A DNA stretch of 64,000 nucleotides from Saturnia japonica (Eukaryota > Arthropoda > Insecta > Lepidoptera > Saturniidae). Below are positions 12,561-25,110 of the stretch, piece by piece. The notes under the pieces are model-generated. The model did no database searches. It saw only the letters and a list, made by a program, of their open reading frames with translations, and was not told the DNA's origin. The translations under genes and the position numbers were made by a program. Every line of letters begins with the position of its first letter. Position 1 is the stretch's first letter. The stretch is taken from NCBI GenBank assembly GCA_033032175.1, contig CM065306.1, forward strand, positions 11,364,001 to 11,428,000. Direction: 5' to 3'.

Positions 12561-12774
12561 CCGAACTGCTTTTCACTACTTTTTATAGACAAACCATCTC
12601 AATCGAGTCTTGGCCCGTTTATTATAATAGCATGCTTTACATGGGATTATTATTTCTCTTTTAGTTCAATCACATAGGAATAAAAGCTTTTTTTCAAGTT
12701 TATTTCGGATTTTTTTTTAATTGCTATCCAGGCTTTTTTAATCAATCGACAATAGCGCCCACGGATAAAAGCGA

Positions 12775-13208
12775 CGATTTCTTGAACTAGTGTGTGACGC
12801 GTTGCGCGACAGCGCCCCACCGCAGCGCACGTTCGTAGTTCGTACCGCCACGCAGTCTTCCCGCGCGGTCCACACGTGTGTCTAGTGTGTTCTTTTAATG
12901 TGCTCTATGTTTCCGAACGAACTACAAACACGATTATGTTCAAGTGGTACTAATTTAATTTGAACATCAAATAGTTGTGCACTAACAACATATTGTGTTG
13001 TAACAATAATTATCTTCTAAAATTAATATGAAATGAATGAACGATTTCTGTGCTCTATCAATTAAAGTTGTAATTGTATTATAATTTACTTCTTCTGTAG
13101 ACTAATTTAATAGATCTTAAATGAAAGCAGAACGGACAATTAATAAGCTTAATTTATTGCCGACAACATCACTGGAAGGATTTAATGGCATCTTGCTGAA
13201 TATTTAAA
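12775..13208 (+). promoter_or_regulatory. Second GC-rich patch and candidate alternative leader exon
   Basis: A CpG-rich block at about 12780-12890 includes a TCAGT-like start element (cgcagtcttcc). It is followed by about 320 bp of A+T-rich sequence ending at a donor-like ATG|GTAGGT at 13208. This could be an alternative promoter with a non-coding leader exon inside intron 1. The short frame starting at about 13122 ends in TAA before the donor, so it would be an upstream ORF. Support is weak. Confidence 0.25.
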
Positions 13209-14480
13209 TGGTAGGTAAACTTTCTCTACTTTTATGTAGAAATCCTATTATTCACAGTAATTTAAAATTGCCTAAATTTATATAAGATAAGTGACAAAGC
13301 GTAATATTATAATTTTATTACTTTTAGATAATTAAATGTATAAGATTTTTAAATGGTACCTGGACGCAAACATGTAGGAAAACTTACCTTAAAGTATGAT
13401 GTTGTATATTTTTTATTCATTCTTATAGTGAAAAAATATAGCAATCCTTTTTTTGTACGGTAGAACTTATATTTAAAACATTTTACTTCTCGCATATGAT
13501 TGAGATTACTTAAGTTTCTTGATTAGCTAATTTAAAAAATAAGGAAATATATTTGTTTTTTTCTTTTTATACCACCAAATTTGTTAAACCACTCCTAACT
13601 GTTGTCGAAAGTTTGCAAATAAATAGAATTTTTAGTTTGATTATGAAATCTAATGCATTCTATATTTTATTCAATGTCAAGTGCCTTTCTATCGCGCTCT
13701 GAATCGGAATGTTAAATTTAACGAGACTAATTAAAATTGAATATATTAACTTGCGATAGTATAATTATGTATACCTACATACTCGCTTATTCGTATACAT
13801 TATTCATTACCATATATGAATAAAACTTTAAAAGCTATGAAGTGGTAATACCAAATAAAGCACCAATTTCAATTCGAAATATAACAAAATATATGAAAAA
13901 TAATGTACCATAAATTATTTTATTTGAATGATTGAATACCTATGTTAAGTTTTTAATTATACAAAATACCTAGTCACCTATTTAAATATTGATATCATTA
14001 TCTGAACATAGCAAAGTAGAGCGTGGATACTGATATATAGATAAGATAGTGGTGACTTGCTTATAATTATCTACACTATATTTATAATTTTTCCTAATCA
14101 AAAATATATACAACAGAGTTAAATACAGTCCTAAAATACTTCATCGGATCTCCAATAATTTTTTCCAATCCAAGACGTATAAAATAATCTAAACGTAAGT
14201 AAATCTATTCGAATAATTCGAAAAATTGTTTCGTTCTTGCCATTGAGGTATTATGTAGTACGTACCTCAATGGTTCTTGGCTGAGTTAAATAGATCGAGA
14301 TCTAGATCGTCTTCATTATAAAGTGACCTCATAATTAAATAATATTATAGTAATATGAGTCATAAATAGGGCTTTCATCTCTATCAAAAAAATTTCGAAA
14401 GTCGAAACGAATAATGGTCAGTATCGAAAATCGAAATATTGTTTTATGAAATGAAATAGTAAAGAGGGACGGAATCCAGC
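13209..14480. other. Unassigned A+T-rich intron sequence
   Basis: No supported gene or repeat ends are seen. Confidence 0.5.
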
Positions 14481-14489
14481 TGATGCTAA

Positions 14490-14640
14490 TTGGTTTCTGC
14501 ATTGATGGCTCAGTAGTAGCATGTACGGACATTGCATCGTTCGACGTGAGTTGGAATTTTTGCAATGAATCTGAGCTTTCGACGAAGGAAAACGTCGTGA
14601 TGAAACATCATAGGATGGTGGTAGGGTATTTTCTAATGCC
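14490..14640 (+). repeat. Degenerate tRNA-derived SINE-like fragment
   Basis: The head 'gatggctcagtagtagca' resembles a tRNA box A region. The later 'gacgaaggaaaacgtcgtga' resembles the body of common lepidopteran SINEs. A clear box B is not preserved. Two flanking blocks at 14695-14750 ('aggtgagattgtggcc') recur at about 53022-53045. Confidence 0.5.
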
Positions 14641-15212
14641 CTATAGGTGTGTTCCGGCAGCTGCACTTGAGAACCAATTTTCCCACTAGGCTTAGCATGT
14701 CACAATCTAGGGCCACAACGTCACTTAACACCAGGTGAGATTGTGGCCATAGAAAAATATAAACCTTTCTAATCAATCTCCTGAGGTCAACGAAAATTGA
14801 TAGGTCGCTAATTCTGAAGATCGAGTTGGAACAGCCCGTGGCCATTATGTGTTGTCAAGTATATTCTTTAGCATAACGTTTATAAAGGGATGTTAGGGGT
14901 CCTGAGACTCCCGTTAGTCTACGTTAAAACGTTACTATTCGATGAATATTCCTTTTGTATTCATGAATACAAACTACATACTTACTATAGAACTCAACTA
15001 TAATTTTTAATTGACTGATTTCATTAGCGTCTAAAGCACTACTTTTTATGGTGTGTAGTCACAAGCCTAAAATAGTTTACCTTTGCGCATTTTAAGGTCC
15101 CATGTGAAAGGTAAAGACAGTGCCCTCTAAACCGGAATGTCGCATCACGAACATTGCTGCTTATGAGAAAAATTGGTACAGTAGGGGCGATTTCACGGTT
15201 ATAATTCTAATA

Positions 15213-16442
15213 TGTCTTTACATATGAAATTGGCGTTTTGTTGAACAGGCCACTTTGATCTCAAATATCTGGCGTTGATTAGGAATTCCAAAATCAAATT
15301 TATTTTAAATTTAGGCTTGTGTATTTGTGTTTCGAATTTAGTTATTCATTTGTTTTCGCACCATTTAATTTTTCTTTTCCAAAATGGAAAACTGAAAATA
15401 TCGCATTATTTACGAATATGATTTCCACCGTGGCATCAGCGCTGCAAAAACAGCTCGAAGGATTAATGATATGTATGGGGAAGCTACTGTAAAAGAAAGC
15501 ACTGTACGTTTTTGGCTCCAACGTTTTCGTTCTGGAAATTTTGACCTACCGAAATATACCCCGTGGATGGCCGGAGACCCAAGTTGATAATGAAGAATTA
15601 AAGGTAATCGTGTAAGAGGATCCATCGCAAACCACGTCAGAGTTATAGGCAGGCTTCGGCGTGAGTGATAAAACAGTTTTTAATTCACTTTAAACAAATT
15701 GGAAAAATGAAAAAGCTGGAGAAATGGATACCTCATGAATTGACTGAAGCACACCAACAAACAACACGCATCGAGTGCTGCGTTACATTCACAATAACGA
15801 GAGAATTTTGAATCGTATTGTTACTTGCGACGAAAAATGGATCCTTTACAACAATCGGAAACGCTCATCACAATGGTTGAACGTAGATGAACTGGCCAAA
15901 TTCTGTCCCAAGTGAAAGTTGACTCAGAAAAAGGTACTGGTGAGTGTTTGTTGAACCAGTGCTGGAGCATTCCTAAAATCTGGCCAGACGAAAACGGCAG
16001 ATCTGTATTGTCAACAATTGCAAACCATGATGGAAAAGCTAGCCTTTAAACAACCGAGACTGGTCAATCTCTCTAACCCACTACTGCTTCAGGACAACGC
16101 TAGACCCCATACTTCATGACAGACAGTCCCTAAATTAGAACAATTGCGGTTGGAATGTCTCCGACACCCACCACACTCCCCGGACCTTGCTCCAACAGAT
16201 TACCACTTTTTTCGGAATTTGGACAATTTCTTGCTAGAAAAAAGTTAAATTCCGATGAGGCTGTCCAAACCGCCTTCAATGATTTTATTGATTCTCAATC
16301 CCACAGTTTTTTCACAATCAATGAATTTACCTATAAAATGGCGAAAGTGCATAGATAATAATGGTATATACTTCGATTGATTAAATGTGTATTTTTTCCT
16401 TTTACTGTTTCCATATAAACGCTAATTTCATATGTAAGGACC
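15213..16442 (+). mobile_element. Mariner (DD34D) element, decayed, both ends present
   Basis: Inverted ends (tgtctttacatatgaaat at the left; ggtccttacatatgaaat read inward from the right) are flanked by TA at 15211-15212 and 16443-16444, the usual mariner target duplication. The element is 1230 bp. Inside is a transposase relic on the plus strand, at about 15384-16360. Confidence 0.85.
15384..16360 (+). pseudogene. Mariner transposase pseudogene
   Basis: Reading with several frame changes gives FHRGISAAKTARRINDMYG, STVRFWLQRFRSGNFDL, TCDEKWILYNN (first catalytic Asp), LLQDNARPHTS (second Asp) and SPDLAPTDYHFF (third Asp). The usual mariner layout is an N-terminal helix-turn-helix pair followed by a DD34D catalytic domain, about 345 residues. 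Frameshifts and stops (for example after CPK and inside the helix-turn-helix region) show it is inactive. A minus-strand frame at 15410-15625 is only its shadow. Confidence 0.88.
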
Positions 16443-16561
16443 TATTAGTTTCGAGACTAATAGTCTAACAGTATAGAAAGAAAAAAAATTAGGCTTAAGA
16501 ACTTAAATGATCAGCAAAAAAATTTGTTCTAAATTGATTAATTGAAGAATAATAATTTCAA

Positions 16562-17059
16562 AATTTCTTAGCTGCTTCCGCTTGCAACAGATCCAACAGC
16601 AGTTTTCATCTTCCTACAACATAAAAACGTATAATTGGTAAGATAATGATAATAATAATGAAGGAAAGTAATAAATAAGTAATAGTAATTAAACAATAAT
16701 CCTAATGAAAATAACTATAATAAAAATAATAATAGTAAAAATAAGTATAAATAACTAAAAAATACTAATAATGAGTAAGCGTCGTTGCGTCGTTGCCCGC
16801 TAGGTTCGGAGAGTCAACATCGATCTGTGACAGGCGAAACACCCGTCATCGATTGTAGTTGTAATTTATAAATGTTATTAGAATTTTTTAGTTGTTTATA
16901 CTTACGTTTAGTATTATTATTTAAAATTTAGTTATTTAAGGATTATTATTTATTACTTTCCTTCATTATTATTATCATTGTCTTACAAATTATACGTTTA
17001 TACGTTGTAGGAAGACGAAAACTGCTTAATCTGTTGCAAGTGGAAGTAGCTAAGAAATT
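16562..17059. mobile_element. Foldback element with about 200-bp inverted arms
   Basis: The left arm starts 'aatttcttagctgcttccgc' and the right arm, read in reverse complement, starts 'aatttcttagctacttccac'. The match continues through the 'gcaacagat' block, a 'cttcctacaac' block, 'gataataataatgaaggaaa' and 'gtaataaataa'. A loop of roughly 60-90 bp around 16785-16860 holds a CG-rich piece ('gcgtcgttgcgtcgttgccc'). There is no transposase, so it is non-autonomous. No target duplication was confirmed. Confidence 0.8.
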
Positions 17060-20000
17060 GCGGATATATTATTTACGATGGATTTTCGCAAAATAACGCC
17101 TTCGTCAATCAAAGACATTAATTGAGGCGAAAATGTTACAATAAATATCTATAAAACATTTCCATAACTTGCATGTGCAAGATGTGCAACATCTTGTAAA
17201 TAACATAGACGTTTGTGAGTTAAAAAAACTTGCATGTGAAAAATACTCTCTTTTAAATAGGGGTGATAGAATCAAAAATTTAAAACGACTACCAAGTTGC
17301 TATAATTAATAATTATCCCCCTCCGGCGTTGAAGCAGAGAGTTTATCCAATGTTGGACAAATCTCCGCTTATTATATACAGCTGAATTATATTTTAAATT
17401 CCATTTCATCAACGTACACAATTTAACATCAACTCTAGTAATAGTATGTCTATTTAGTCATTCTTTCTTTATATTAAAAAAGAAGGTTTATCTATTCTAG
17501 TATAAGTAGGAATAACAGAATGTCAGTTCTATCGTATTTTGAATTTCTTTGTCTTCTATTGTCTAATCATTTTAGATAAAATAAAACTTATTCATTATGA
17601 TCCGTAGGTAATAATTTATAATAAACATGAAGTACTTTATGTGCTATACTTATTAATAAGTAAGCATTTGTTATTTTAAGGAAGCTTTGATAGAGTCCAT
17701 TTTTCTAGGGTGTACAAATCTCTCAACAGTTTACTACAGGAACTCTAAATAATTAAATACTAATTGTCAACCAATCAACAGAAGCCGGGATATCTCGTTT
17801 ATTAGGCGGTGGAAGAAGCGTCCCAAAAAAGGTGTCTTGCAGGAAGGAAATCAGTATTGATTGTTCCGCACGAAAGCAGAAATTTCATAAGGTTTTAGTA
17901 TTCGAAAATAATGTTGTGTGTATGATATATTTCGATAGTATTGAAGGAATATACCTTCTTTATTCTTCTCAACATGAGGATTTTAAAAAAAATCAGGATA
18001 TCGTATCGTGCATTTCATGGCATTCTTTTTTCGTCCTGTTAAATAATTAGGTGAGTTCTAATTAAATTACCGATATTAAAAACATATAGTGTCATATGTG
18101 TCGCTCATACAATAATATCGAACATTATAACGCTCTGAATATGGATCCTGTTGATATATTAAACTTGAATCTAAGTCGATTCCGCTATGTAATACAAAGA
18201 TACTTAACTTTATTTTAATATATCCATTATTTATAATGTAATTGTGCATGCAAGTGACAAATTAATTTCTTTCTTGTTTTTTCCTGTTTGGGAAATAGTT
18301 ACAACTGATGTGCACTAATAAACTGGATTATAAGCTAGTTAAAACATGTAAAATTTTGAGATTTTTTCTTATTTTGTTTATAATCTATAATGTGTGCCTA
18401 TATAAATAAATCAATATAGTGGATGATCAGCTGGCTGGCTACCTCCCCTGGGAAAATTCGTTATCTACGCCATTGTAGATACTATGACAGATTTTTTACC
18501 ATGTGATGGCGAAACGATAATTTCTTATTTTAGTTGCGAACAAGATTATGGATTATAAACTGGGTTTTCCATAATTCCACCTGAAGTCTGATAACGATGT
18601 GATTAACAATGATAATACATTATACTTACTATTCAGACTATACCAGAGTGTGGCTCTGAAATCCGACTGCCGAAAGGGTTACAGATAGGTTTTTGTGATA
18701 TATTTTGAACTAGAGGATGGTAGTTAGACGAAAATTAGAAAATAGCTATCTATTTAGCATGTACATATTTACTTAGCAACAATGCAACCCACATGGGTTA
18801 AACTTTACTAAGTCATTGTATACAAATTTCTTCTACTGAAGCGTCTCCTTTCTATATTTAGGTTTTGAAATTGCACCTCATTTAAACTTATATTCGACTT
18901 TGATTTATTTATTTTATGAGCTACTTTAACACTTGCCTCAGCAATTTCTGCATACATTGCTGATTTGCAGCTCAGCTCTGAACCGTATGTATGATTCTTA
19001 TAAAATTTTAATTTGTTTTAATTCAGATTCCTGTAGCAAGTTATAAATTACAGTTTCATAAAATTCATCAAAACCGATTATTATTGTTAATTTATGCTGG
19101 GTAAAAGGTGACCAACATGTTGGTTTAACTTGTTTTAATCAAAAGTAAAATAATTTCAGATTATATCAAATTTTGTATACCTACCTACTTATATTTACAA
19201 ACAGGTTTTTTAATAAAAATATGCAAATAAGTAAATGAGAATACGACCATTCGAACAAAAATATATTCCTGTATAGCAAGTTGAATAATATAATAAATTA
19301 CTATTTACTTGATGATGTCAATTCCTTGCATCGACTCATGAACATTGTTGCTTTATATGACAATATTATAATCGAATGTAAATTCTTATTAAAACTTCTT
19401 CCCCGCGACCAATGAACACAGACACGTACCTACCTATTATGAAAGTTGCGTTCCAATTGTAATAACATCAATTGATTTAACGCTATTTCAGTGGTAGGAC
19501 CAAAACGAGGTCACTGACCGACAATGACGTCCTCATAGCTAGAGACTCGTCTACAGCGCAGCTATGTTCTAATAAAGAAATGGATTGTGCCATGCTTTCT
19601 TATTCAATTGTTTTATTAACTTTCCTGTTTCAAACTACTCTAATATTTTATAATAATATTCTGTTTATATAATTTTGTATAAGCGGAAGTTTGTAATTTA
19701 TCTCTTTAATACAATAGTACTCACATGAAAACAAAGTAGGTAGTTATTCTATATATCAAAAACATAATTACGTATTTCGGTAATCTGTACTTAAATACAA
19801 ACAAATAAAACGAAGTATTTAACTTGCCTACTTTTTAAAACTTTCTACTTTCCTCGCTCTAAAAACAATTTATAAGTATCGTATCTTTATGGATGCTACA
19901 TTATAATCGACTGTTCCAAAGATTTGTCGGTTATAAAAATATTTTTTATAATTATAATTTAGAATCTAATTTAATTTTAAAAATCCAATTTAGTTAAACT

Positions 20001-20637
20001 AAATATATACCTCACATTGTGATAACATTTTAAATACAAAATTTATTAGTAACACAGCACTATTTCGTGACTTGAAATGGCTTCAATGGAATATTAATAT
20101 TTTATTAAGAGCTAGGGTATTACAAAATGCTATAGCACTGAAAGCAATTATCGGCGTGTCCTTTCACTTGTTGATATTAGTGTGTGTCTGTATAAAGTAT
20201 AAAAGGTCCATTGGTACCGCAGCCGCAGCCGGTGTGTTATAGAAACCGGTCTGGGAGGTATGAGACCGACTCTTGGCTCAAGGTACTACATATTACATTG
20301 TTGATCAATCGCATTTTGGAACAGCGATTAAAACGGAGCTCATATTAAAGCTAGTTGCTCATAAAAGCATTCCAAAGTTAACGTGTTCTTTGATATTGAT
20401 AGAAATTTAATTGCGCCTAAGCTTCGTCTCAAAATTGACTTAGAAAATATTGTAAACATACTTAATATGTCATCTATCCCGGATACCCACCTAATAGCCT
20501 AATCTTACTAATTTTATTTGGAAGAAATATATACTATTAAACAAAATTCACAATTATAAAATCTTAAATATCACAGCTTATATTAAATTTACCATTAAAT
20601 TTGATCATCGTAATATTAAATTTTTATTATATTTTTA
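17060..20637. other. Unassigned intron sequence
   Basis: No exon, RNA gene or clear mobile element is seen in this part of intron 1. A TATA-like 'agtataaaaggtcc' near 20196 precedes a GC-richer stretch with 'gcagccgcagccgg', but nothing downstream supports a gene. Confidence 0.5.
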
Positions 20638-20900
20638 AAGTGAAAACTTCTATAGGAAGGTTTGGGATAGGGAGTAAATTCATGTACCTAAGTCGTCATC
20701 GACATGGTCTCGTGACGTATTAATGATTATCAAAAAATATTTTCATATGTTACACAATAATATTTTACAAAGTCAGTATTTCTTATTTCAAATTATATTT
20801 GTATTTCCTTAACTTTATTATTAATATTAAGAAAAGAGGAAAAATGTTTAGTTTTAAGTTTTCACTTCTGTCGGCAGGCTTCATGACTACTTTGAATTTT
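20638..20900 (+). repeat. Dispersed repeat with 12-bp inverted blocks
   Basis: AAGTGAAAACTT at 20638-20649 and its reverse complement at 20856-20867 bracket 230 bp. The family, shared with 11340-11750, continues a little past the right block ('ctgtcggcaggcttcatgac'), so the blocks may be subterminal. It may be a miniature inverted-repeat element. Confidence 0.6.
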
Positions 20901-21827
20901 ATTTTATTCCATACCTGTTTATGTCAGCACTTTAAATTTTTTTTTCTTTATCTAAGTTTCATTTGAATAAAATGTGTACCTATTGTAAACGACGACTATA
21001 AATTCGAAAGTTAAGATTGCGCTGAGTAAATTCTTAACGAAGTTTGAGCTAAACTTAGACTGAGTACGCTCTATAGATTACAACCTTAGACTGAAAACTA
21101 ATTTGATGTATTCAAGAAATGTGCTATGATATTCCGTGCCAAGTAAATGATAAAGTATTACTTAATTCTATCTGCGATATTAATATATTAGTGGTAGTGT
21201 TTAGTATATTTCAATGAACAACCTCTACCACAGTTATTTATCCCAAAATTATTATGTTTTTAAATAAAAAATATATTAAAATACCAATTAATCAAAAACA
21301 AATGTTATTTATTTAATGTAAAATATTATGGTCTACATACTTTAAAATTGAGAATGTTATTTAAGCGCGAGCGTGCAGCTCTCGCCGTTCAATATTGCAA
21401 TCTTAAGAAATACCTCTCTACCTACTACTTCTCGTAACTAAACGAATCGAGAATTGGCGCAGCAACCTGCAACAACAAGTAATGCGAAATACCTAAATAT
21501 TATAATTATCTTTCTGTTTTAATGCTTTTGAAATTAAATTTTATTATAGTAAATATATGCTTAACCGTTTAAGTATTTTTAATACCTGTTTAGTCAGACA
21601 CTTTATTCCTACATACAGTTAAGCACAATATTATCGGATTTTGAATGACGAATATGTATAGGGTAAAATAAAGAGGGCTGACTCTCACTCTATGCTCGAT
21701 TGGAGGCGGATAGACAGACGCTGATGAGGACTACCAGTTTGAACCCTCATGACATTGGCATGTTTCACGGTTTGCTGTCAAGCCCTATAACCGAGGATCA
21801 CCCACAATAACCATTTTTATCTTTAAA

Positions 21828-22265
21828 ACTAGCTGTGCCAGTGGCTTCGCTCACGTGGACTACAGAATTTCCGCGCGAATCTTGCACCCCCGCTCCCGGC
21901 TATTTTAAAGACAAAAATGCTTATTGTGGGTGTTCCTAGAAGATAGATGTATACTCTCCCGGACTTTTTGTAGGTCTTTTTAATGCCTATGATTATGTAG
22001 TACATTCATTTGCTATAATATCTCTTCTGGTTTACTCAGCATAAGCCATTTAAGCGCGCGAATTGATTCACCATGACCAGTTTTTATTTTATTTGTGCGG
22101 AACCCTAATTATTTTTCTAAAATAAAAGTAGCCTAAGTTACTTGTTATAACATCACATATCTATTCGTGAAAGTCCCGTCAAAATCGGTTCAATCGTTTC
22201 GGAGATTACCCGGAATAAACAGACAGATAGACAAAAATTTAAAAATGGTGTTTTTGTTATAAGTA
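21828..22265 (+). repeat. Dispersed repeat family A, plus copy
   Basis: It starts 'actagctgtgccagtggctt', then 'cgctcacgtggactacaga', 'gacaaaaatgcttattgtgg' and 'gtttactcagcataagccat'. It ends with 'aaaatcggttcaatcgtttc' and 'aacagacagatagacaaaaa'. Other copies are at 22290-22680 (minus), 48335-48790, 54195-54310 (minus), 54500-54930 (minus) and 59110-59218 (minus). Confidence 0.85.
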
Positions 22266-22289
22266 CCGTATATACTTTACTTACTTAGC

Positions 22290-22680
22290 ACTTTATTTTA
22301 GAAAAAGAATTAGGGTTCCGCGCAAATAAAAAAAATGCTCACAGTGAATCAATTCGGGCGCTTACATGGCTTACGCTTAGCACTTTGGCCCTTCATACAT
22401 CAGTAAATTGTAAGTGAAATTGGCGAATTCACTATCAAAGTGAGCTGAGAGGTTAGTAAACCATAAGAGATAAGTAATGCATTACATAATTGTAAATCTT
22501 AAAAAGACTTCAAAAAGGTCAGCGAGGGTATAATATGTTTATCTTCTAAGGATCATGTACAATAAGCATTTTTGTCTTTAACTTAACCGGGGAGCGAGGG
22601 TGGCAGGTTTCGCGCGTGTGCCCGATCGACGGCATTCTGTAGACCACGCGAGCAGAGTCGCGAGCAAAGCTAGTTGAAAA
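22290..22680 (-). repeat. Dispersed repeat family A, minus copy
   Basis: It is the reverse complement of the family A order, with the head ('aactagctttgctcgcgact') at 22675 and the tail side at 22290. It lies about 25-40 bp from the plus copy, tail to tail. Frames at 22546-22856 are incidental. Confidence 0.8.
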
Positions 22681-23071
22681 TAAAATCGTATATATTTTTT
22701 GTAAAACTTCTTTAGACGCGACCACAGAGTACATTTGTATATAAAAGAGCGCAACCTTAGGATAACTTGTATCTTTTTAAGGGCGACAATTTCTAGTTCT
22801 AACATGATTTTTTTATAATTTATTGGTATCGGTGGATGTATTACACAATCTAACATGACTTATGTTTATTGTAATATCTGCTAAAAGGTGAAAGAAGTTT
22901 TACTTCAACGCGCCTAAAGGTTACACGCACAATTTTTGTTTCTTATTATAATCGTCTTATAATTATTCAAAACTATAATATATTTAGTGTGTATACTCTT
23001 CGATTATATACATGTCAGTCAATATACTATAATTGCTTTATTATTTTAATCATTTTTTTTTATCTTTGCAG

Positions 23072-23146
23072 AGACCCGAAAATCTGGAGTCGCCGCTGCC
23101 AGCTACGCGCGACACCAAAGTTAGAGTGTACGCTATGAATGATCAG
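23072..23146 (+). CDS. TOX-like gene, exon 2 (25 codons)
   Basis: A pyrimidine-rich tract ending tttgcag precedes 75 nt that read RPENLESPLPATRDTKV and end MNDQ in phase 0. The donor is CAG|GTTATT, weaker than consensus. The reading frame continues directly into the TFHTPSFGDEEF block of the next exon. The internal ATG of MNDQ could serve as an alternative start if a non-coding leader exon is used. Codon use is more GC-rich than the flanking introns, which supports coding function. Confidence 0.7.
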
Positions 23147-25110
23147 GTTATTTTTTTTTGTAACTCAACAAAATGATTTCAATGCCCTTGATGTTAAATA
23201 TATACAAGTCAGAGCACCAACGACTGGCTAGAGACTTTTATTCACCGTTTAGCTATCGCGCCTGCTTGCAAATACCAATCAAAAAGTTGTAAATGATTGG
23301 GCATACCTATATCCCAAAACGCTATGCTTCGGTTTTTCATCATATGTACGGTTCCCGGTTGTCCAGAACCAGTATAACACAAATAACCCATCTATCTTCT
23401 TATCGGCATTTTTAGTTTTGCCATTTTACCTTGTTGTTTAATTAAGAATACCGTGGATATTTCAAGGTCGGCTTTACTGCCTAAGCTTTTTATTCAACAC
23501 CACATAAAGTTCAAAATAATAAAATTATGACCACAGTTTGTAGCAAATCCTTGATATGAAATCAAAGAAATTCAGCATTCCAATAATATACCTTCTTATT
23601 TACAAATAACTGAGTATTTACAAAAAAATTAATAAATTGTAAATAAATAGGATCAGATAGAATTGCTTAATAAAGATGACCTATATATTTGTTTATTTTG
23701 ATTATATTGTAAAGCAGTTGTTCCAAGGTTAGATAATGAACTATATATATCTCCGACAATGTGACTGTTATTAATTATATTATACCCTATATAAGATAAA
23801 TATTATAAGAAAGTCGATTTTAAAATTGGTAATAAAATTTAGAAAGCTGCGATTTAGCTAAATTACATTATAACTTTTTATCATTTTTCAGCAAGTTTTA
23901 AGAGTATGACGGAGAAATTGACAACAGTTTCATGATAAAGGTACCGCGATTTATGGAAAACGAATCAATAAAATTAGCTATCTAACTATCCTTCATTGTG
24001 GTCGCTTGCCAAAGCTGCGGAGGCAAACTTTTGCCAGTCGTCTTTACCACCGCTGCGAAATGCTGATGGTAACTTGGCTCATAGTGCTAAGAGAAAGCCG
24101 ATCTATTGGGCACTCTCTTTGCCTCAAAATGTTGATGGAAGCAACGTACCACCTACTGTCCCGTGGTGTGAATACTCCACGCTGAAGTAAGTATCCCACA
24201 AAGGGATGTCCGGTAGGACGTACTCTGTCTGGATATTCATAAGTCGAGTGGGCCAGACGGCTTACCAGCAGTGGTGCTCAGAGTACCACTGTAGGAACGT
24301 TCTGTCTTTATCCAGTGCCCTAAAAGAGCGATAGATCAGATCCATCAAATTACAGGCCTATCGCTATAACCTTCCTTCACTGCAAAGTGATGGGGCCTGT
24401 GATCAACACAAAGTTCCTAAAGATACCTAGAAGAACGCGGTTTGATCAGCGACCGTCAATATGGCTTTCGCCACGTTCACTCAACTTATGATCCAGTTAG
24501 TGTAGCATCGACAGGCTTCAATCATTGAGAGTCAAGATGAGGCATTGGCAGTCAGCCTGTATATTGCGAAGGTGTTCCATTGGGTCTGGCACCGGGGTCT
24601 TCTATTGAAGTTGCCATCTTACGGTCTGCCTGAAGGTTTGCGCAAATGGGTTGCTAGCTTTCTGCCCGGCAACTCATAAGAGCCGTAATAAACGGTAGCT
24701 GCTCCGAAAGCATGGACATAAACGTTGGCGTCGCGCAAGGCTCGGTACTATCTTCAACGCTGTTCCTGTTGCATATCAATTATATGCTATCCATTGAATG
24801 CATTCATTGCTATAAGGACGACAGTACTGGAGACGTATTTTACACGGGCCGTGCAAACATCCCTCACTCTGTTGTGGAAGAAAAACGCGAACAAGTTGTG
24901 TCTGAAATCGAGGATTAATCATCCATAATCTCTAACTGGGGTCAGGATAACTTAGTCATATTTAACCTCACCAAGATACAAGTCTGCGCGTGGTCGGTGT
25001 GCTGAGCAGAGTGAAGTGTTACTTCTCTCCGGGACAAAGACTGCACTTGTACAAAGTGCAAGTTCGACCTCATATGGAGTACTGCTGTCACCTCTAGGCA
25101 GATGCATCTA

